NCBI GenBank assembly: GCA_910583525.1
Contig: CAJTXL010000004.1
Span: forward strand, 1 to 64,000
DNA: 64,000 nucleotides
Direction of reading: 5' to 3'
Source of the DNA: an uncultured Muribaculaceae bacterium
GTDB taxonomy: Bacteria > Bacteroidota > Bacteroidia > Bacteroidales > Muribaculaceae
Made by a program: the position numbers and the translations under genes. Of the stretch, positions 43,202-52,155 are shown in pieces. Position 1 is the stretch's first letter. Each line of letters opens with the position of its first letter. The notes beneath the pieces were generated by a model. That model was not told the origin of the DNA and ran no database searches. It saw only the letters and a list, made by a program, of their open reading frames with translations.

Positions 43202-45400
43202 TTATTTCAGTTTGTTTACGTTAGCCGGACGCCCCACTACCCAAAGGATGTCGCCTTCTTTGAATTCGAGGTCAGGCCTTGAGTCGATGTGTTCGTCGCC
43301 CCTGTCGACAGCCACCACAAGGGCGTCGTAACAATCGCGCAGCGATGACGAACGCGGCGTCTTGGCAATCAGAGGGGAATCTTTTGTCAGCAATATGCTG
43401 GTGAGTTTTATCTGCGACGGGTCGACGGGCACTTCCGGCTCGGGAAGCATAGCTTCGACCTGCGGAAGCATGCGCTCAATCTGCTCGTCTGTTCCGATAA
43501 CACTTATCACATCGCCGGGATAGAGACGTGTGCGGCCGTTCGGTATAGGTATATATGTTGTGGCACGCTGTATGCCCACAATGTTTACGCCATAGCGGTG
43601 CCTTATGTCGGAGTCCATAAGCCGCTCCCCTACAAAGGGACATGCGTTTCCGATTGTCATATAAGCCTGATGCAGGTCATGCACGACCGCATTTTTCTTG
43701 CCGCTCCGCCTCAGTTCTCGTTCGTTGAGGTTGTCGAGGAACTTGCTTTCTATGCGTCCCATTCTTTCGCGCACACGCCGCGAGAAATACAATATTGCAA
43801 GGATACCGACGGCCCCGGCCACAAGCACCGCCGAGCGAGCCGAGTAGAACATCGTTACCGCCTTTATAATGAAGGCTACGGCAATCAGGAAGCGGAAAAT
43901 TGTCAGCACCGCCTTGGGGATACCGGCTGCGGCATCGGCCTCGCTGCCTTTTGCATTAGACAACGGAAGCACAAGGGCAAGCAGGAACGGCGACATGACC
44001 GCTATGGTCACGACTGCGCACAGCAAACGGCTCCAGGTGCCGGCGATTCCCTCAAAATAGGGTGTAAGAAATTGCTTCGACACTATGAGAATTGCAATCA
44101 GGACAATGGAATACAGCAACGTGCGCCACAAAGAACGCCTGATAAGCTTCCCCCAGGGACGCCCGGCGGCATCGCTGCGGTCGGCCTGTTTCTGATATCT
44201 GTCGATAAGAAAATGCAGCCGTTCGGGCAAATGGCGCTCCACAAAACCATAGGCCGGAAGCGACATTTTTATGAAGTAAGGGGTCGTAAAAGTTGTTATC
44301 ACCGAAACGGCCACTACAATCGGATATATTTCAGCGTCGAGCACACCCAACGACATGCCGAGGGTAGCTATGATAAACGCGAACTCGCCTATTTGGGTAA
44401 GAGAAAATCCGCTTTGTATGGCAACGCGCAGCGTCTGCCCGGTGACGAGCATGCCGAACGTTCCGAACACTATCATGCCGACAATCACTACCCCAGACAG
44501 AAGGAGTATCGGCGCCCAATACTGCGCAAGGATGGCAGGCTGCACCATCATTCCTACCGAAATGAAGAATACGGCACCGAACAGGTCTTTTACGGGTGTC
44601 ACTACGTGCTCGATACGCTCGGCATAGCTTGTGCCGGCGAGCACAGAACCCATGACGAATGCACCCAAGGCCAATGAGAAGCCGCAGTACGCCGAGAATA
44701 CGGCCATACCGAGGCACAGCCCCATCGACACAACAAGAAGTGTCTCTCCGTTAAGAAAGCGACGTATGGCATTGAGCGACGACGGCAGAACATATACCCC
44801 GACAAGTATCCATATAATCAAGAAGAATACGAGCTTGCCGACGCTGAAGAGCAATTCGCTCCCTTCAACGCTGTTGTTGAGGGCGATGGAGGACAAAAGC
44901 ACCATCATCAAAACGGCAAAGAGGTCTTCGACAATAAGCACGGCAAGGACGAGTGACGCGAATTTCTTCTGCCGCAGCCCCATGTCCGTAAAGGCCTTGA
45001 TGATAATTGTGGTCGAAGACATCGACAGCATGCCTCCGAGGAAAAGGCTGTTTATCGAGTTGAAGTGCAGTAACCGGCCGATACCGTACCCGGTGCACAT
45101 CATTCCTGTAATTATAATGAGAGCGGTAACAACCGCCGAGCCTCCCGAATTGAGCAGCTTTTTAAAGCTGAACTCCAGACCCAAAGAAAACAAGAGTACC
45201 ACAATGCCTATCTGCGCCCAAAAATCGATGTTCGCCTCGTTTGCCACCGAAGGCAGATAGACGAAATGCGGACTTGCAAGGAAGCCTGCCACAATATAGC
45301 CGAGCACCACAGGTTGCTTAATCCACTTGAAAAAGACGGTGACAAAGGCTCCTAACAAAAGGATGAATGCAAGGTCGGTGATTAATCCTTCGACGTTCAT
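43202..45400 (-). CDS. CPA2 family cation:proton antiporter with TrkA-C domains
   Basis: A 732-residue membrane protein. About 12 hydrophobic segments form the Kef-type transporter domain (residues 1-390), including SLGLEFSFKKL and SMSSTTIIIKAF. A further group of hydrophobic segments at about 420-540 is unusual and may be a second membrane domain. The C-terminal part has two regulator segments of the TrkA-C type (VISVIGTDEQIERML and DILWVVGRPANVNKL). It probably exchanges K+ or Na+ for protons. It is nine bases downstream of an MgtC-like gene. Confidence 0.88.
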   Translation of the reverse strand: MNVEGLITDLAFILLLGAFVTVFFKWIKQPVVLGYIVAGFLASPHFVYLPSVANEANIDFWAQIGIVVLLFSLGLEFSFKKLLNSGGSAVVTALIIITGMMCTGYGIGRLLHFNSINSLFLGGMLSMSSTTIIIKAFTDMGLRQKKFASLVLAVLIVEDLFAVLMMVLLSSIALNNSVEGSELLFSVGKLVFFLIIWILVGVYVLPSSLNAIRRFLNGETLLVVSMGLCLGMAVFSAYCGFSLALGAFVMGSVLAGTSYAERIEHVVTPVKDLFGAVFFISVGMMVQPAILAQYWAPILLLSGVVIVGMIVFGTFGMLVTGQTLRVAIQSGFSLTQIGEFAFIIATLGMSLGVLDAEIYPIVVAVSVITTFTTPYFIKMSLPAYGFVERHLPERLHFLIDRYQKQADRSDAAGRPWGKLIRRSLWRTLLYSIVLIAILIVSKQFLTPYFEGIAGTWSRLLCAVVTIAVMSPFLLALVLPLSNAKGSEADAAAGIPKAVLTIFRFLIAVAFIIKAVTMFYSARSAVLVAGAVGILAILYFSRRVRERMGRIESKFLDNLNERELRRSGKKNAVVHDLHQAYMTIGNACPFVGERLMDSDIRHRYGVNIVGIQRATTYIPIPNGRTRLYPGDVISVIGTDEQIERMLPQVEAMLPEPEVPVDPSQIKLTSILLTKDSPLIAKTPRSSSLRDCYDALVVAVDRGDEHIDSRPDLEFKEGDILWVVGRPANVNKLK

Positions 45401-45408
45401 TTACGGGG

Positions 45409-46131
45409 TCAGATGCTCAACTGGTTTGCCAAAGTGATTGATTTTGTGGGATGGAGAGGCTCGAACTGCGAGAACAGTTCGATATAGTTGGTACTTTCCC
45501 TCACAAGCACAACGAGATTGAGACGCGTCTCGCAGTTTTCAAAATCGTAGTCGACATAAAAATTGCTAAGCTTTATGTTGTGCCTGTGCAGTACTTTTTT
45601 ATAGTCGGATATGTCGTGCAGTATTTCGCCGATACGGATGCGTATTATACGCGATTCCGCCCCCCGGCTGACATAGCGTTCTATGCGCTCCAACTGAACG
45701 AGGATAAACAAAATGAGCGCCGAAGCGACCACCGACAGCCAGTACATGCCCAGCCCTACGGCCATACCGATGATGGCAACCATCCATATACCGGCTGCGG
45801 TGGTGAGGCCGCGGACAGAGCCTTTCATCTGTATTATCGCTCCTGCTCCGAGGAAGCCTATTCCCGTTATCACCTGAGCGGCTATACGGCCGGGGTCGCC
45901 GTTTTTAAGACCCATGTATTCCTGCGGCACATAGATAGATAGAAGCATTGCAAGCGTAGCTCCCATAGAAATGAGCGAAAAGGTACGCACTCCGGCCCAT
46001 TGGCCTTTAAGCTTGCGTTCGTAGCCGACGACAGCCCCCAGCATCATGCTGAGGATTAATTTGTAAATCGAGCCTATGGTGTTTACCTCGACTGCGTTTA
46101 CGGCATGGTATATTTGTTCGATTACCGTCAT
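45409..46131 (-). CDS. MgtC/SapB family membrane protein
   Basis: A 240-residue protein. Four or five hydrophobic segments make up the N-terminal MgtC domain, with the signature GAVVGYERKLKGQWAGVRTFSLISMGATLAML and QVITGIGFLGAGAIIQ. A cytoplasmic C-terminal domain of about 80 residues resembles an ACT fold. MgtC proteins help survival at low magnesium by controlling ATP synthase or transport. The start codon overlaps the end of the coiled-coil protein gene by four bases. Confidence 0.92.
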   Translation of the reverse strand: MTVIEQIYHAVNAVEVNTIGSIYKLILSMMLGAVVGYERKLKGQWAGVRTFSLISMGATLAMLLSIYVPQEYMGLKNGDPGRIAAQVITGIGFLGAGAIIQMKGSVRGLTTAAGIWMVAIIGMAVGLGMYWLSVVASALILFILVQLERIERYVSRGAESRIIRIRIGEILHDISDYKKVLHRHNIKLSNFYVDYDFENCETRLNLVVLVRESTNYIELFSQFEPLHPTKSITLANQLSI

Positions 46132-47072
46132 TTAAGATTGAACTGACGCGAAACGAGACGGAAGTTGTCGGCAAACAGCTCTACGGTGTAGTCGCCTGCA
46201 ATTAGCGGAGTATTCACGTCGTAGTATATGGTCACCCCGCCGATTTCTTCGCCGGCATACTCTATGCTCTTTTTGGCGGTGTATTCCACATTGCCTCCCT
46301 CGAAGCTGAAAGTGCCGCCCTGCCCGAGGAGCTGCCCCGAAGGCGAGATGATGCGCATATATATGATTTTTTCGCCTACCGGGGTGGAATTGTTCTGCGG
46401 AATGGTGAAAGTAGCCATAAGCTGCACCGCTTTTGTCACTTTTTTCTCCTTCTTACCCTTTTTGTTCAGAGGCGTAAGCGAAAGTCCCGTCACATTGAGC
46501 CTCTCGGCGAGTGTCATGCGTTCGCTGAGCACTTCGTTTTTACGTGTGGCTTCAGATACCTGGCTTGAGAGACGGTTGTTTTTCTCTTTGATTTCTTTGT
46601 TCTCGGAGCGCAGAGCTTCGTTTTCTTTATTGAGGCGGTCGATTTCTTCGACATAATGCCTGAGCAGCGCACGCAGAGTGTCGATTTCCGACCTTAGCTT
46701 TGCGATTTCTGCCGCGCTCTTGTGCTTCTGCTTGGCGAGTTCCTGCTGCAGTTTCTCGACCTGAATACGTGCGGCTTCGTATTTGTCGTTAAGTTCACGT
46801 TTGACAGAATCGTCTTTGATGTATTTGCGCGAGTTCTCGAATTGGGCGAACTCGTCGTTGAGGTCCTGATATTCACGTTCAAGGTCGCGCTGAGCCATGT
46901 CGAGCTGCAGCTGCTCCATCTCGGTCTGCGCCGCTTCGGCGCGTTTGTTGGCCTTGACGGTTGAGAACACAAGCCATCCGGCCAAAATTGCTACGGCGGC
47001 GACAATGATTATGACATAGAGGTTTTTCTTTGTGTCAGTGTTGCTTTTGGGCGATTTATTATTGTCGGTCAT
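46128..47072 (-). CDS. membrane-anchored coiled-coil protein
   Basis: A 314-residue protein with one membrane segment (about 21-41) after a short polar N-terminus. Residues 45-195 form a long coiled coil rich in Glu, Lys, Leu and Gln. The C-terminal domain (about 200-314) is beta rich and looks like a small Ig-like domain (YMRIISPSGQLLGQGGTFSFEGG). I recognise no named family; proteins of this build are conserved in Bacteroidales. The C-terminal domain should lie in the periplasm. It may couple to the neighbouring MgtC-like and antiporter genes, but this is a guess. Confidence 0.75.
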   Translation of the reverse strand: MTDNNKSPKSNTDTKKNLYVIIIVAAVAILAGWLVFSTVKANKRAEAAQTEMEQLQLDMAQRDLEREYQDLNDEFAQFENSRKYIKDDSVKRELNDKYEAARIQVEKLQQELAKQKHKSAAEIAKLRSEIDTLRALLRHYVEEIDRLNKENEALRSENKEIKEKNNRLSSQVSEATRKNEVLSERMTLAERLNVTGLSLTPLNKKGKKEKKVTKAVQLMATFTIPQNNSTPVGEKIIYMRIISPSGQLLGQGGTFSFEGGNVEYTAKKSIEYAGEEIGGVTIYYDVNTPLIAGDYTVELFADNFRLVSRQFNLK

Positions 47073-47094
47073 GATGTGAGAGTGTTTTATCTTG

Positions 47095-47102
47095 CAAAAT
47101 TA
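47095..47102 (-). promoter_or_regulatory. -7 box for the coiled-coil protein gene
   Basis: On the minus strand the bases taattttg (plus-strand caaaatta) match TAnnTTTG exactly, 23 bases upstream of the start codon. This suggests a transcription unit that runs from the coiled-coil gene through the MgtC-like, antiporter, purM and transglycosylase genes. Confidence 0.5.
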
Positions 47103-47149
47103 GCTAATCTTTTTGACTAATCGGCATTTTCAGAGGGTTAAACACCATC

Positions 47150-48718
47150 TTAGAACGGTACGTCTTCGGCCTGCACCTCAAAATTTGAGTTGGGGCTGAA
47201 AGTCCGCGACGCACCGAGCGCCTCGGCATCTTTGGCGGCTTTTTCGGCATCACGTGGCGGCAGTGCGTCATCGGAGTTGTCGCTTGCCCCCCTCATCACA
47301 TATCCCGATGATTCGTTGGCGTCGGCAGCGTCCCAGTTTTCGAAACGCACGAATTCTTTGCGGAAAAGCATATCGACAGTGCCCACGCTACCGCTACGGT
47401 GCTTGGCGATGATGAATTCGGCTTTGCCGCGTATGTTGTTGCCGTCTTCATCGAGACCGCTGTGGGTGTAGTACTCGGGGCGGTGGATAAAGCATACGAT
47501 GTCGGCGTCCTGCTCTATGGCGCCCGATTCGCGGAGGTCGGAGAGCTGGGGCCGCTTATCTTTGTTGCCACGGTCTTCAAGCTTACGGTTTAGCTGCGAG
47601 AGCGCGATGATAGGTATGTCAAGCTCTTTGGCAAGCTGCTTGAGGCTTCGCGATATAGTGCTGACCTCCTGCTCGCGCGAACCTAACTTTATGCCTGCCG
47701 TCATAAGCTGGAGATAGTCGATGATTATGATTTTCACCTGATGCTCGCGCACAAGACGTCGCGCCTTGGTGCGGAGTTCCATGATAGAGAGGCCCGAGGT
47801 GTCGTCGACATACATAGGCAAGCCTTGCAGACGGCTCATGCGCGTGGTGAGCTGCCCCCAGTCGGATGTCGAGAGGTCGCCACTCTTGATTTTTTCGCCC
47901 GGGAGTTCACAGGCATTGGAGATGAGACGGTTTACAAGCTGCAGGTTGCTCATTTCGAGCGAGAACACGGCCACTGGGTCGTTGTGAAGGGCTATGTTCA
48001 GTGCCATAGAGAGCACGAAAGCCGTCTTACCCATTGCCGGACGTGCGGCGATGATGATGAGGTCGGAGTTCTGCCAACCCGAAGTGACTTTGTCGAGTTC
48101 GCGGAAGCCGGTGCCAAGGCCGCTGAGGCCCGACTGGCGTCGGCCTGCCATCTGCATCTGCTCTACCGCCCTGTCGAGTATAGGGTCTATCTGCGAAACG
48201 TCTTTTTTAAGGTTTCGCTGCGATATGTCGAAGAGGTGCTTCTCGGCCTCCTGCAGCAGGTCGTCGATATCGTTGCTTTCGTCGAATGCCGCATTCTCTA
48301 CCTTCGAGGCGAAGCTTATAAGTTCGCGCGCAAGATATTTCTGAGCCACGATGCGAGCGTGGAACTCAACATGCGCAGCAGAAGCAACGTTCATGGTAAG
48401 GCCTGCGACAAAACCGGCGCCTCCGACGCTTTCGAGGTCGCCGTTCTGGCGTAGACGGTTCGTGACCGTCATCATATCGACAGGCTCCTGAGCCATACCG
48501 AGCTGTTGTATGGCTTCGTATATCTTTACATGTTTCGGTTCGTAGAAGCTCTCGGGCCTTAGCAAATCGCAAACAACGGTGAACGCGTCTTTTTCGAGCA
48601 TGAGCGCACCGAGAACGGCAGCTTCGATTTCGACGGCACGCGGTACGAGCCGTCCGGCTATTTCGGCCGGAAGCGCAGTCTGTTTTTTAGTATATTTCTT
48701 CTGTTCTGTAGCTTCCAT
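47150..48718 (-). CDS. dnaB: replicative DNA helicase DnaB
   Basis: A 522-residue helicase. The N-terminal helical domain has EAAVLGALMLEKDAF, and the RecA-type domain holds the Walker A motif ARPAMGKTAF (about residues 227-236), VKIIIIDYLQLM as Walker B, and SREQEVSTISRSLKQLAKEL. The C-terminal 60 residues are polar and variable. No intein is present. It unwinds DNA at the replication fork. It follows the OmpA-like gene after eight bases. Confidence 0.97.
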   Translation of the reverse strand: MEATEQKKYTKKQTALPAEIAGRLVPRAVEIEAAVLGALMLEKDAFTVVCDLLRPESFYEPKHVKIYEAIQQLGMAQEPVDMMTVTNRLRQNGDLESVGGAGFVAGLTMNVASAAHVEFHARIVAQKYLARELISFASKVENAAFDESNDIDDLLQEAEKHLFDISQRNLKKDVSQIDPILDRAVEQMQMAGRRQSGLSGLGTGFRELDKVTSGWQNSDLIIIAARPAMGKTAFVLSMALNIALHNDPVAVFSLEMSNLQLVNRLISNACELPGEKIKSGDLSTSDWGQLTTRMSRLQGLPMYVDDTSGLSIMELRTKARRLVREHQVKIIIIDYLQLMTAGIKLGSREQEVSTISRSLKQLAKELDIPIIALSQLNRKLEDRGNKDKRPQLSDLRESGAIEQDADIVCFIHRPEYYTHSGLDEDGNNIRGKAEFIIAKHRSGSVGTVDMLFRKEFVRFENWDAADANESSGYVMRGASDNSDDALPPRDAEKAAKDAEALGASRTFSPNSNFEVQAEDVPF

Positions 48719-48726
48719 ATCCGTTG

Positions 48727-49332
48727 CTATCGTTTCTGTGCCTTGGCAATCAGTTCTGCCGTGGGTATAAAGTAGATTTCGACCCTGCGGTTGGCCGAAC
48801 GTGCGGCCACACCCACATTCGAATTTAGCGGTTCGTCAAACCCGAGACCGTAAGGTATTATCCCGGTCTCGACGTCCGAGTTGTTTTTGAGGAAAAACGC
48901 ATCGATGGCCGTGGCGCGTTCGGCGGTGATGTTGTCGGCGTACTCGGCATCGCCGGTGTTATCGGCATGGACTGCCACTACGATTTTATAGTTGTCAGTC
49001 CGCTTGACATACGGCACCAGCGGATGCAGCTTGTTCGAAGCCGTCTTTTTCAGTTCGGTGTCGTTCGGTGCAAACAGTTCGGCACAAGGAATGGTGACAA
49101 GGACAACCTCGCCCGAACGTACGCGCGAGGCTTTATACCCGGCGTTATGTAGCGTCCGCTCGAGCTGCGCCATGGCATCGGCAAGCTTCTGATGCTGTTT
49201 GCCCGATACCGCCGGAGTGCTTATGTTTTCTTCTATCGAGGCCGTGAACGGGTCGAACTGTCCATTGTCTTTTGCCGGACAACAGAGAGCGCATAAACAC
49301 AGGATTAGGCTTACGATGCAGTTCTTGCGCAT
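48727..49332 (-). CDS. OmpA family protein
   Basis: A 201-residue exported protein with a signal peptide (about residues 1-20). The C-terminal part (about 80-195) is an OmpA-like peptidoglycan-binding domain, shown by VVAVHADNTGDAEYADNITAERATAIDAFF and RSANRRVEIYFIP. It should bind peptidoglycan from the outer membrane or periplasm. It lacks a beta barrel. It is four bases from the small acidic protein gene, so the two are probably cotranscribed with dnaB. Confidence 0.85.
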   Translation of the reverse strand: MRKNCIVSLILCLCALCCPAKDNGQFDPFTASIEENISTPAVSGKQHQKLADAMAQLERTLHNAGYKASRVRSGEVVLVTIPCAELFAPNDTELKKTASNKLHPLVPYVKRTDNYKIVVAVHADNTGDAEYADNITAERATAIDAFFLKNNSDVETGIIPYGLGFDEPLNSNVGVAARSANRRVEIYFIPTAELIAKAQKR

Positions 49333-49336
49333 GGAG

Positions 49337-49624
49337 TCAGAGTAGTGAGTCTTCGTAGTCGATTTCGGCGCGCACCATATCGGCGATTTGTGCCGGGGTG
49401 AAATGCACCTCGGGGGCGTTTTTCCTGAAATACTTCAGTATATATTCCACCACAGCGTCGACATCTGTTTCGCCGTCACCGTCGTCAATGTCGAGTTCGC
49501 CGTTTTCCTCATAGTAGTCGTATATAAGGTCGAGGACTTCACACACTGAGTCGTTGTCGCGGCTTTCCGGCGGCAGAACCGCGCACATTGCCTCTACGGC
49601 TTCGCTTTCGTTGTATTCTTTCAT
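49337..49624 (-). CDS. small acidic protein of unknown function
   Basis: A 95-residue cytoplasmic protein with no signal peptide or membrane segment. It is very acidic, with the run ENGELDIDDGDGETDVDA near the centre and predicted helices around it. I do not recognise the family. The intact frame, the tight packing between rimM (13 bases) and the OmpA-like gene (four bases), and the codon use support a real gene. Confidence 0.75.
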   Translation of the reverse strand: MKEYNESEAVEAMCAVLPPESRDNDSVCEVLDLIYDYYEENGELDIDDGDGETDVDAVVEYILKYFRKNAPEVHFTPAQIADMVRAEIDYEDSLL

Positions 49625-49637
49625 AGCGTTCGTATAT

Positions 49638-50171
49638 TTATAAATCTATGATGCCATCGGGCAGCGACATCCTGACAATGGCTTGTTCTTCGTCAATTTC
49701 ATCGATAAGGTCATCGGCCGCAGGGACAAGGATTGTATCACCGATACCGTTATCTACTATAAATAGGACATTGTCGGTAGAATCGTCGTAGCCGGAAATG
49801 AGGCCTACTTTGCGCTCGCCGTCGTACAGGGCATAACCGACGAGGTCCTCAAGATAAACCACACCGTCTTCTCCGTCCTGTCCGTCGGCCGGCACAAGGT
49901 CTTTCTCAAGGAAAACCGGGGCTCCGGCCAATGTCGCCGCCTCGGCCTCGCTGCCTATGCCTTTGAGAGTGAGCAGTACGGCATCTGCGCTTTTAGGCCG
50001 TATGCCAAGTATGGTGAACGGAACCAAAAGCCCGTCGAGCATCACGAGGATATGACCCGGAGATGTTTCCATAACGTCGATATCGTAATCGAACGAAGCG
50101 CTTAGCTCACCTTTCACACCATGGGGCTTGTTGAAGCGCCCTATTTGCAGGACTTTGGCACGGTCTATCAT
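49638..50171 (-). CDS. rimM: ribosome maturation factor RimM
   Basis: A 177-residue protein. The N-terminal RimM barrel begins VLQIGRFNKPHGVKGELSASF, with GSEAEAATLAGAPVFLEKDLVP, and the C-terminal PRC-barrel has YLEDLVGYALYDG and ILVPAADDLIDEID. It assists assembly of the 30S head around S19. It overlaps the upstream DUF4290 gene by four bases. In many Bacteroidota murA lies between them; here it is missing. Confidence 0.95.
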   Translation of the reverse strand: MIDRAKVLQIGRFNKPHGVKGELSASFDYDIDVMETSPGHILVMLDGLLVPFTILGIRPKSADAVLLTLKGIGSEAEAATLAGAPVFLEKDLVPADGQDGEDGVVYLEDLVGYALYDGERKVGLISGYDDSTDNVLFIVDNGIGDTILVPAADDLIDEIDEEQAIVRMSLPDGIIDL

Positions 50172-50758
50172 TTTTTCTTTTTCTTCTTGCCCGATGGAGT
50201 GGGAGCCTGTTTGTAGTCGGGGAGCTGCACATTGGCAGGGTCGAGCGAAATCCGTCCGTGCGACATATGACGCAAGTCAGAGAATATGCGCGCGTCTTCT
50301 ACATTGTCGCAGACCGAAGCGAGCATCGCCTTCTTCATCTGACATGCAAGCATCATCACCAGGGCGTCGCGTTCTTCGCCTTCTTCCATTGCGGCAGCGG
50401 TTTCAATCAATGCCGGGATATACTGTCCGTAATGCCTGTAGGGCATGGAACCGGGACGCTCGCAAGGCACCGGGTCGGGCACGGGGTTGAACTCCCTGGG
50501 ATCGATGTGTTCAAACGGGCTGTCGACATCGAGCTTAAAGTCGCTCATTATGTATAGATGGTCCCACAGTTTGCGCCTGTATTCGACAGGGTCGCCTGAT
50601 GCCGGAAAAAGAGTGAGCATTGCGGCTACGATGGACGCGGCGCAGCGGTTTCGCTCGTCACGGTCTTCGATTGTGACGCAATGGTCGACCATGTTCTGAA
50701 TGTTCCGGCCGTACTCGGGCAGTATGAGGCGCTTGAGGTGGTTTGTATATGTGAGCAT
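50168..50758 (-). CDS. DUF4290 family protein
   Basis: A 196-residue cytoplasmic protein. The conserved N-terminal block RLILPEYGRNIQNMVDHC and the segment KLWDHLYIMSDFKLDVDSPF identify the family. The C-terminus ends in a polylysine run (GKKKKKK). The function is unknown; the family is restricted to Bacteroidota and is usually near rimM, which suggests a link to ribosome assembly or cell-wall synthesis. A TAnnTTTG box lies upstream on the minus strand (50781-50788). Confidence 0.88.
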   Translation of the reverse strand: MLTYTNHLKRLILPEYGRNIQNMVDHCVTIEDRDERNRCAASIVAAMLTLFPASGDPVEYRRKLWDHLYIMSDFKLDVDSPFEHIDPREFNPVPDPVPCERPGSMPYRHYGQYIPALIETAAAMEEGEERDALVMMLACQMKKAMLASVCDNVEDARIFSDLRHMSHGRISLDPANVQLPDYKQAPTPSGKKKKKK

Positions 50759-50780
50759 GTTTATCTTGTTTTCGAGATGT

Positions 50781-50788
50781 CAAAGTTA
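50781..50788 (-). promoter_or_regulatory. -7 box for DUF4290-rimM and downstream genes
   Basis: On the minus strand the bases taactttg (plus-strand caaagtta) match TAnnTTTG exactly, 22 bases upstream of the start codon at 50758. The minus-strand genes from here to dnaB are tightly packed and may form one operon. Confidence 0.55.
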
Positions 50789-50979
50789 CGAAGTTTTTTA
50801 CAATCCGGCAACTTCTGACACAGACGGCGCAAAAAAAGCCCCACGAGTCCAAGGAAACGGGGGGCCGAGAAGGTTATCGCATTTTTGTCGCGTAGCTTTT
50901 TAATAAGGCCAGAAAAATGCCTTCTCTTGTATATAGCAACAACGACAGTGCGGAATTTGTTTGTCGCAGACACTCTTTT

Positions 50980-51960
50980 TCAGATAGAGAGTCGGCGCAA
51001 AGTGTTTAGAAGCTCGCGGTTTATGGGCTTGTCGTTCTTGATGGCTTTTGAGAAAGGCACGTAAACGATTTCGTCGTTTTTAATGCCAATCATCACGTTA
51101 CGCTGGTCTTCCATAAGGGCATCGATGGCTGCCGCGCCCATCCGTGAGGCGAGTATGCGGTCGTGTGCCGTCGGCGAACCGCCGCGCTGAAGGTGTCCGA
51201 GTATTGAAACACGCACGTCGTAGCCGGGATATTCGTTTTTGACACGCTCGGCCAAGCCCATGGCACCGCCGGTCACCGGGCTTTCGGCAACAAGGACTAT
51301 CGATGAGTTCTTGCTCTTGCGGAAACCGTTCTGAATCAGCTCGGCCAACTGGTCGACTTCGGTCGATATTTCAGGTATGATTGCAGCCTCGGCACCCGAT
51401 GCGATTGCGCCGTTAAGTGCGAGGAAACCGGCGTCGCGGCCCATCACTTCGATAAAGAACAGGCGCTCATGACTCGTTGCGGTATCGCGTATTTTGTCGA
51501 CACACTCCATAATCGTGTTCAGCGCAGTGTCGTATCCTATAGTGGTGTCTGTGCCGAACAAGTCGTTGTCGATAGTGCCCGGAAGTCCTATTATGGGGAA
51601 ATTGTATTCATTGGCGAAGATACGCGCACCAGTGAGAGAGCCATCGCCGCCTATTACCACGAGTGCGTCGATTTCGTGACGCCGTATTACGTCGTAAGCC
51701 AGCTGCCGGCCTTCGGGAGTCTGGAATTCCTTGCATCGGGCGGTTTTGAGGATTGTTCCGCCCTGTTGTATGATGTTAGATACGTTCTGAGTGCGGAAAT
51801 CGACAATCTCATCTGTTATAAGACCACGATAACCACGGTATATACCCTTGACTTTAAGGCCGCTGAAGATAGCCGAACGCGTGACGGCACGGATAGCTGC
51901 GTTCATTCCGGGAGCGTCACCGCCGGAAGTGAGTATGCCTACACATTTTATTTCTGCCAT
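50980..51960 (-). CDS. pfkA: 6-phosphofructokinase, ATP dependent
   Basis: A 326-residue glycolytic kinase. It has TSGGDAPGMN (11-20), GGDGSLTGA (104-112) and GTIDNDLFGTD, with the catalytic base D131. The glycines in GGDGS and LPGTIDND, where pyrophosphate-dependent enzymes have Asp and Lys, point to ATP as donor. I start at the ATG 51960 because an earlier in-frame start (51993) would fall inside the -7 box taactttg at 51991-51998. It is a single-gene unit. Confidence 0.95.
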   Translation of the reverse strand: MAEIKCVGILTSGGDAPGMNAAIRAVTRSAIFSGLKVKGIYRGYRGLITDEIVDFRTQNVSNIIQQGGTILKTARCKEFQTPEGRQLAYDVIRRHEIDALVVIGGDGSLTGARIFANEYNFPIIGLPGTIDNDLFGTDTTIGYDTALNTIMECVDKIRDTATSHERLFFIEVMGRDAGFLALNGAIASGAEAAIIPEISTEVDQLAELIQNGFRKSKNSSIVLVAESPVTGGAMGLAERVKNEYPGYDVRVSILGHLQRGGSPTAHDRILASRMGAAAIDALMEDQRNVMIGIKNDEIVYVPFSKAIKNDKPINRELLNTLRRLSI

Positions 51961-51990
51961 AGTAGAAGGATGTCTGTTTGTTTGAAGATA

Positions 51991-51998
51991 CAAAGTTA
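51991..51998 (-). promoter_or_regulatory. -7 box of pfkA
   Basis: On the minus strand the bases taactttg (plus-strand caaagtta) match TAnnTTTG exactly, 30 bases upstream of the chosen start codon. This site decides the start choice for pfkA. Confidence 0.55.
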
Positions 51999-52080
51999 AG
52001 TCTTTTTTGTTGAAAACGGGTTTTACAAATAAGGTTAAAATTCAATAAATGCGATTTGACGAAAATAATTTCTCCATTTT

Positions 52081-52111
52081 TTTGTCAAGACACCGAAAAG
52101 TGTTAAATTTG
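52081..52111 (+). promoter_or_regulatory. consensus promoter for the ftsX-queA operon
   Basis: TTTG at 52081-52084 and taaatttg at 52104-52111 are separated by 19 bases, a full match to the Bacteroidota pattern. ftsX begins 45 bases downstream. Confidence 0.75.
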
Positions 52112-52155
52112 CACGATTTTAGGCTTGCTGTGCCTTTACCGCACCAAAAGAAACA

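Noticed and set aside
43598..44677. Open frame of 359 codons opposite the CPA2 antiporter
   Set aside because: Its composition (many His, Tyr, Arg, Lys) and position on the antisense strand mark it as a shadow.
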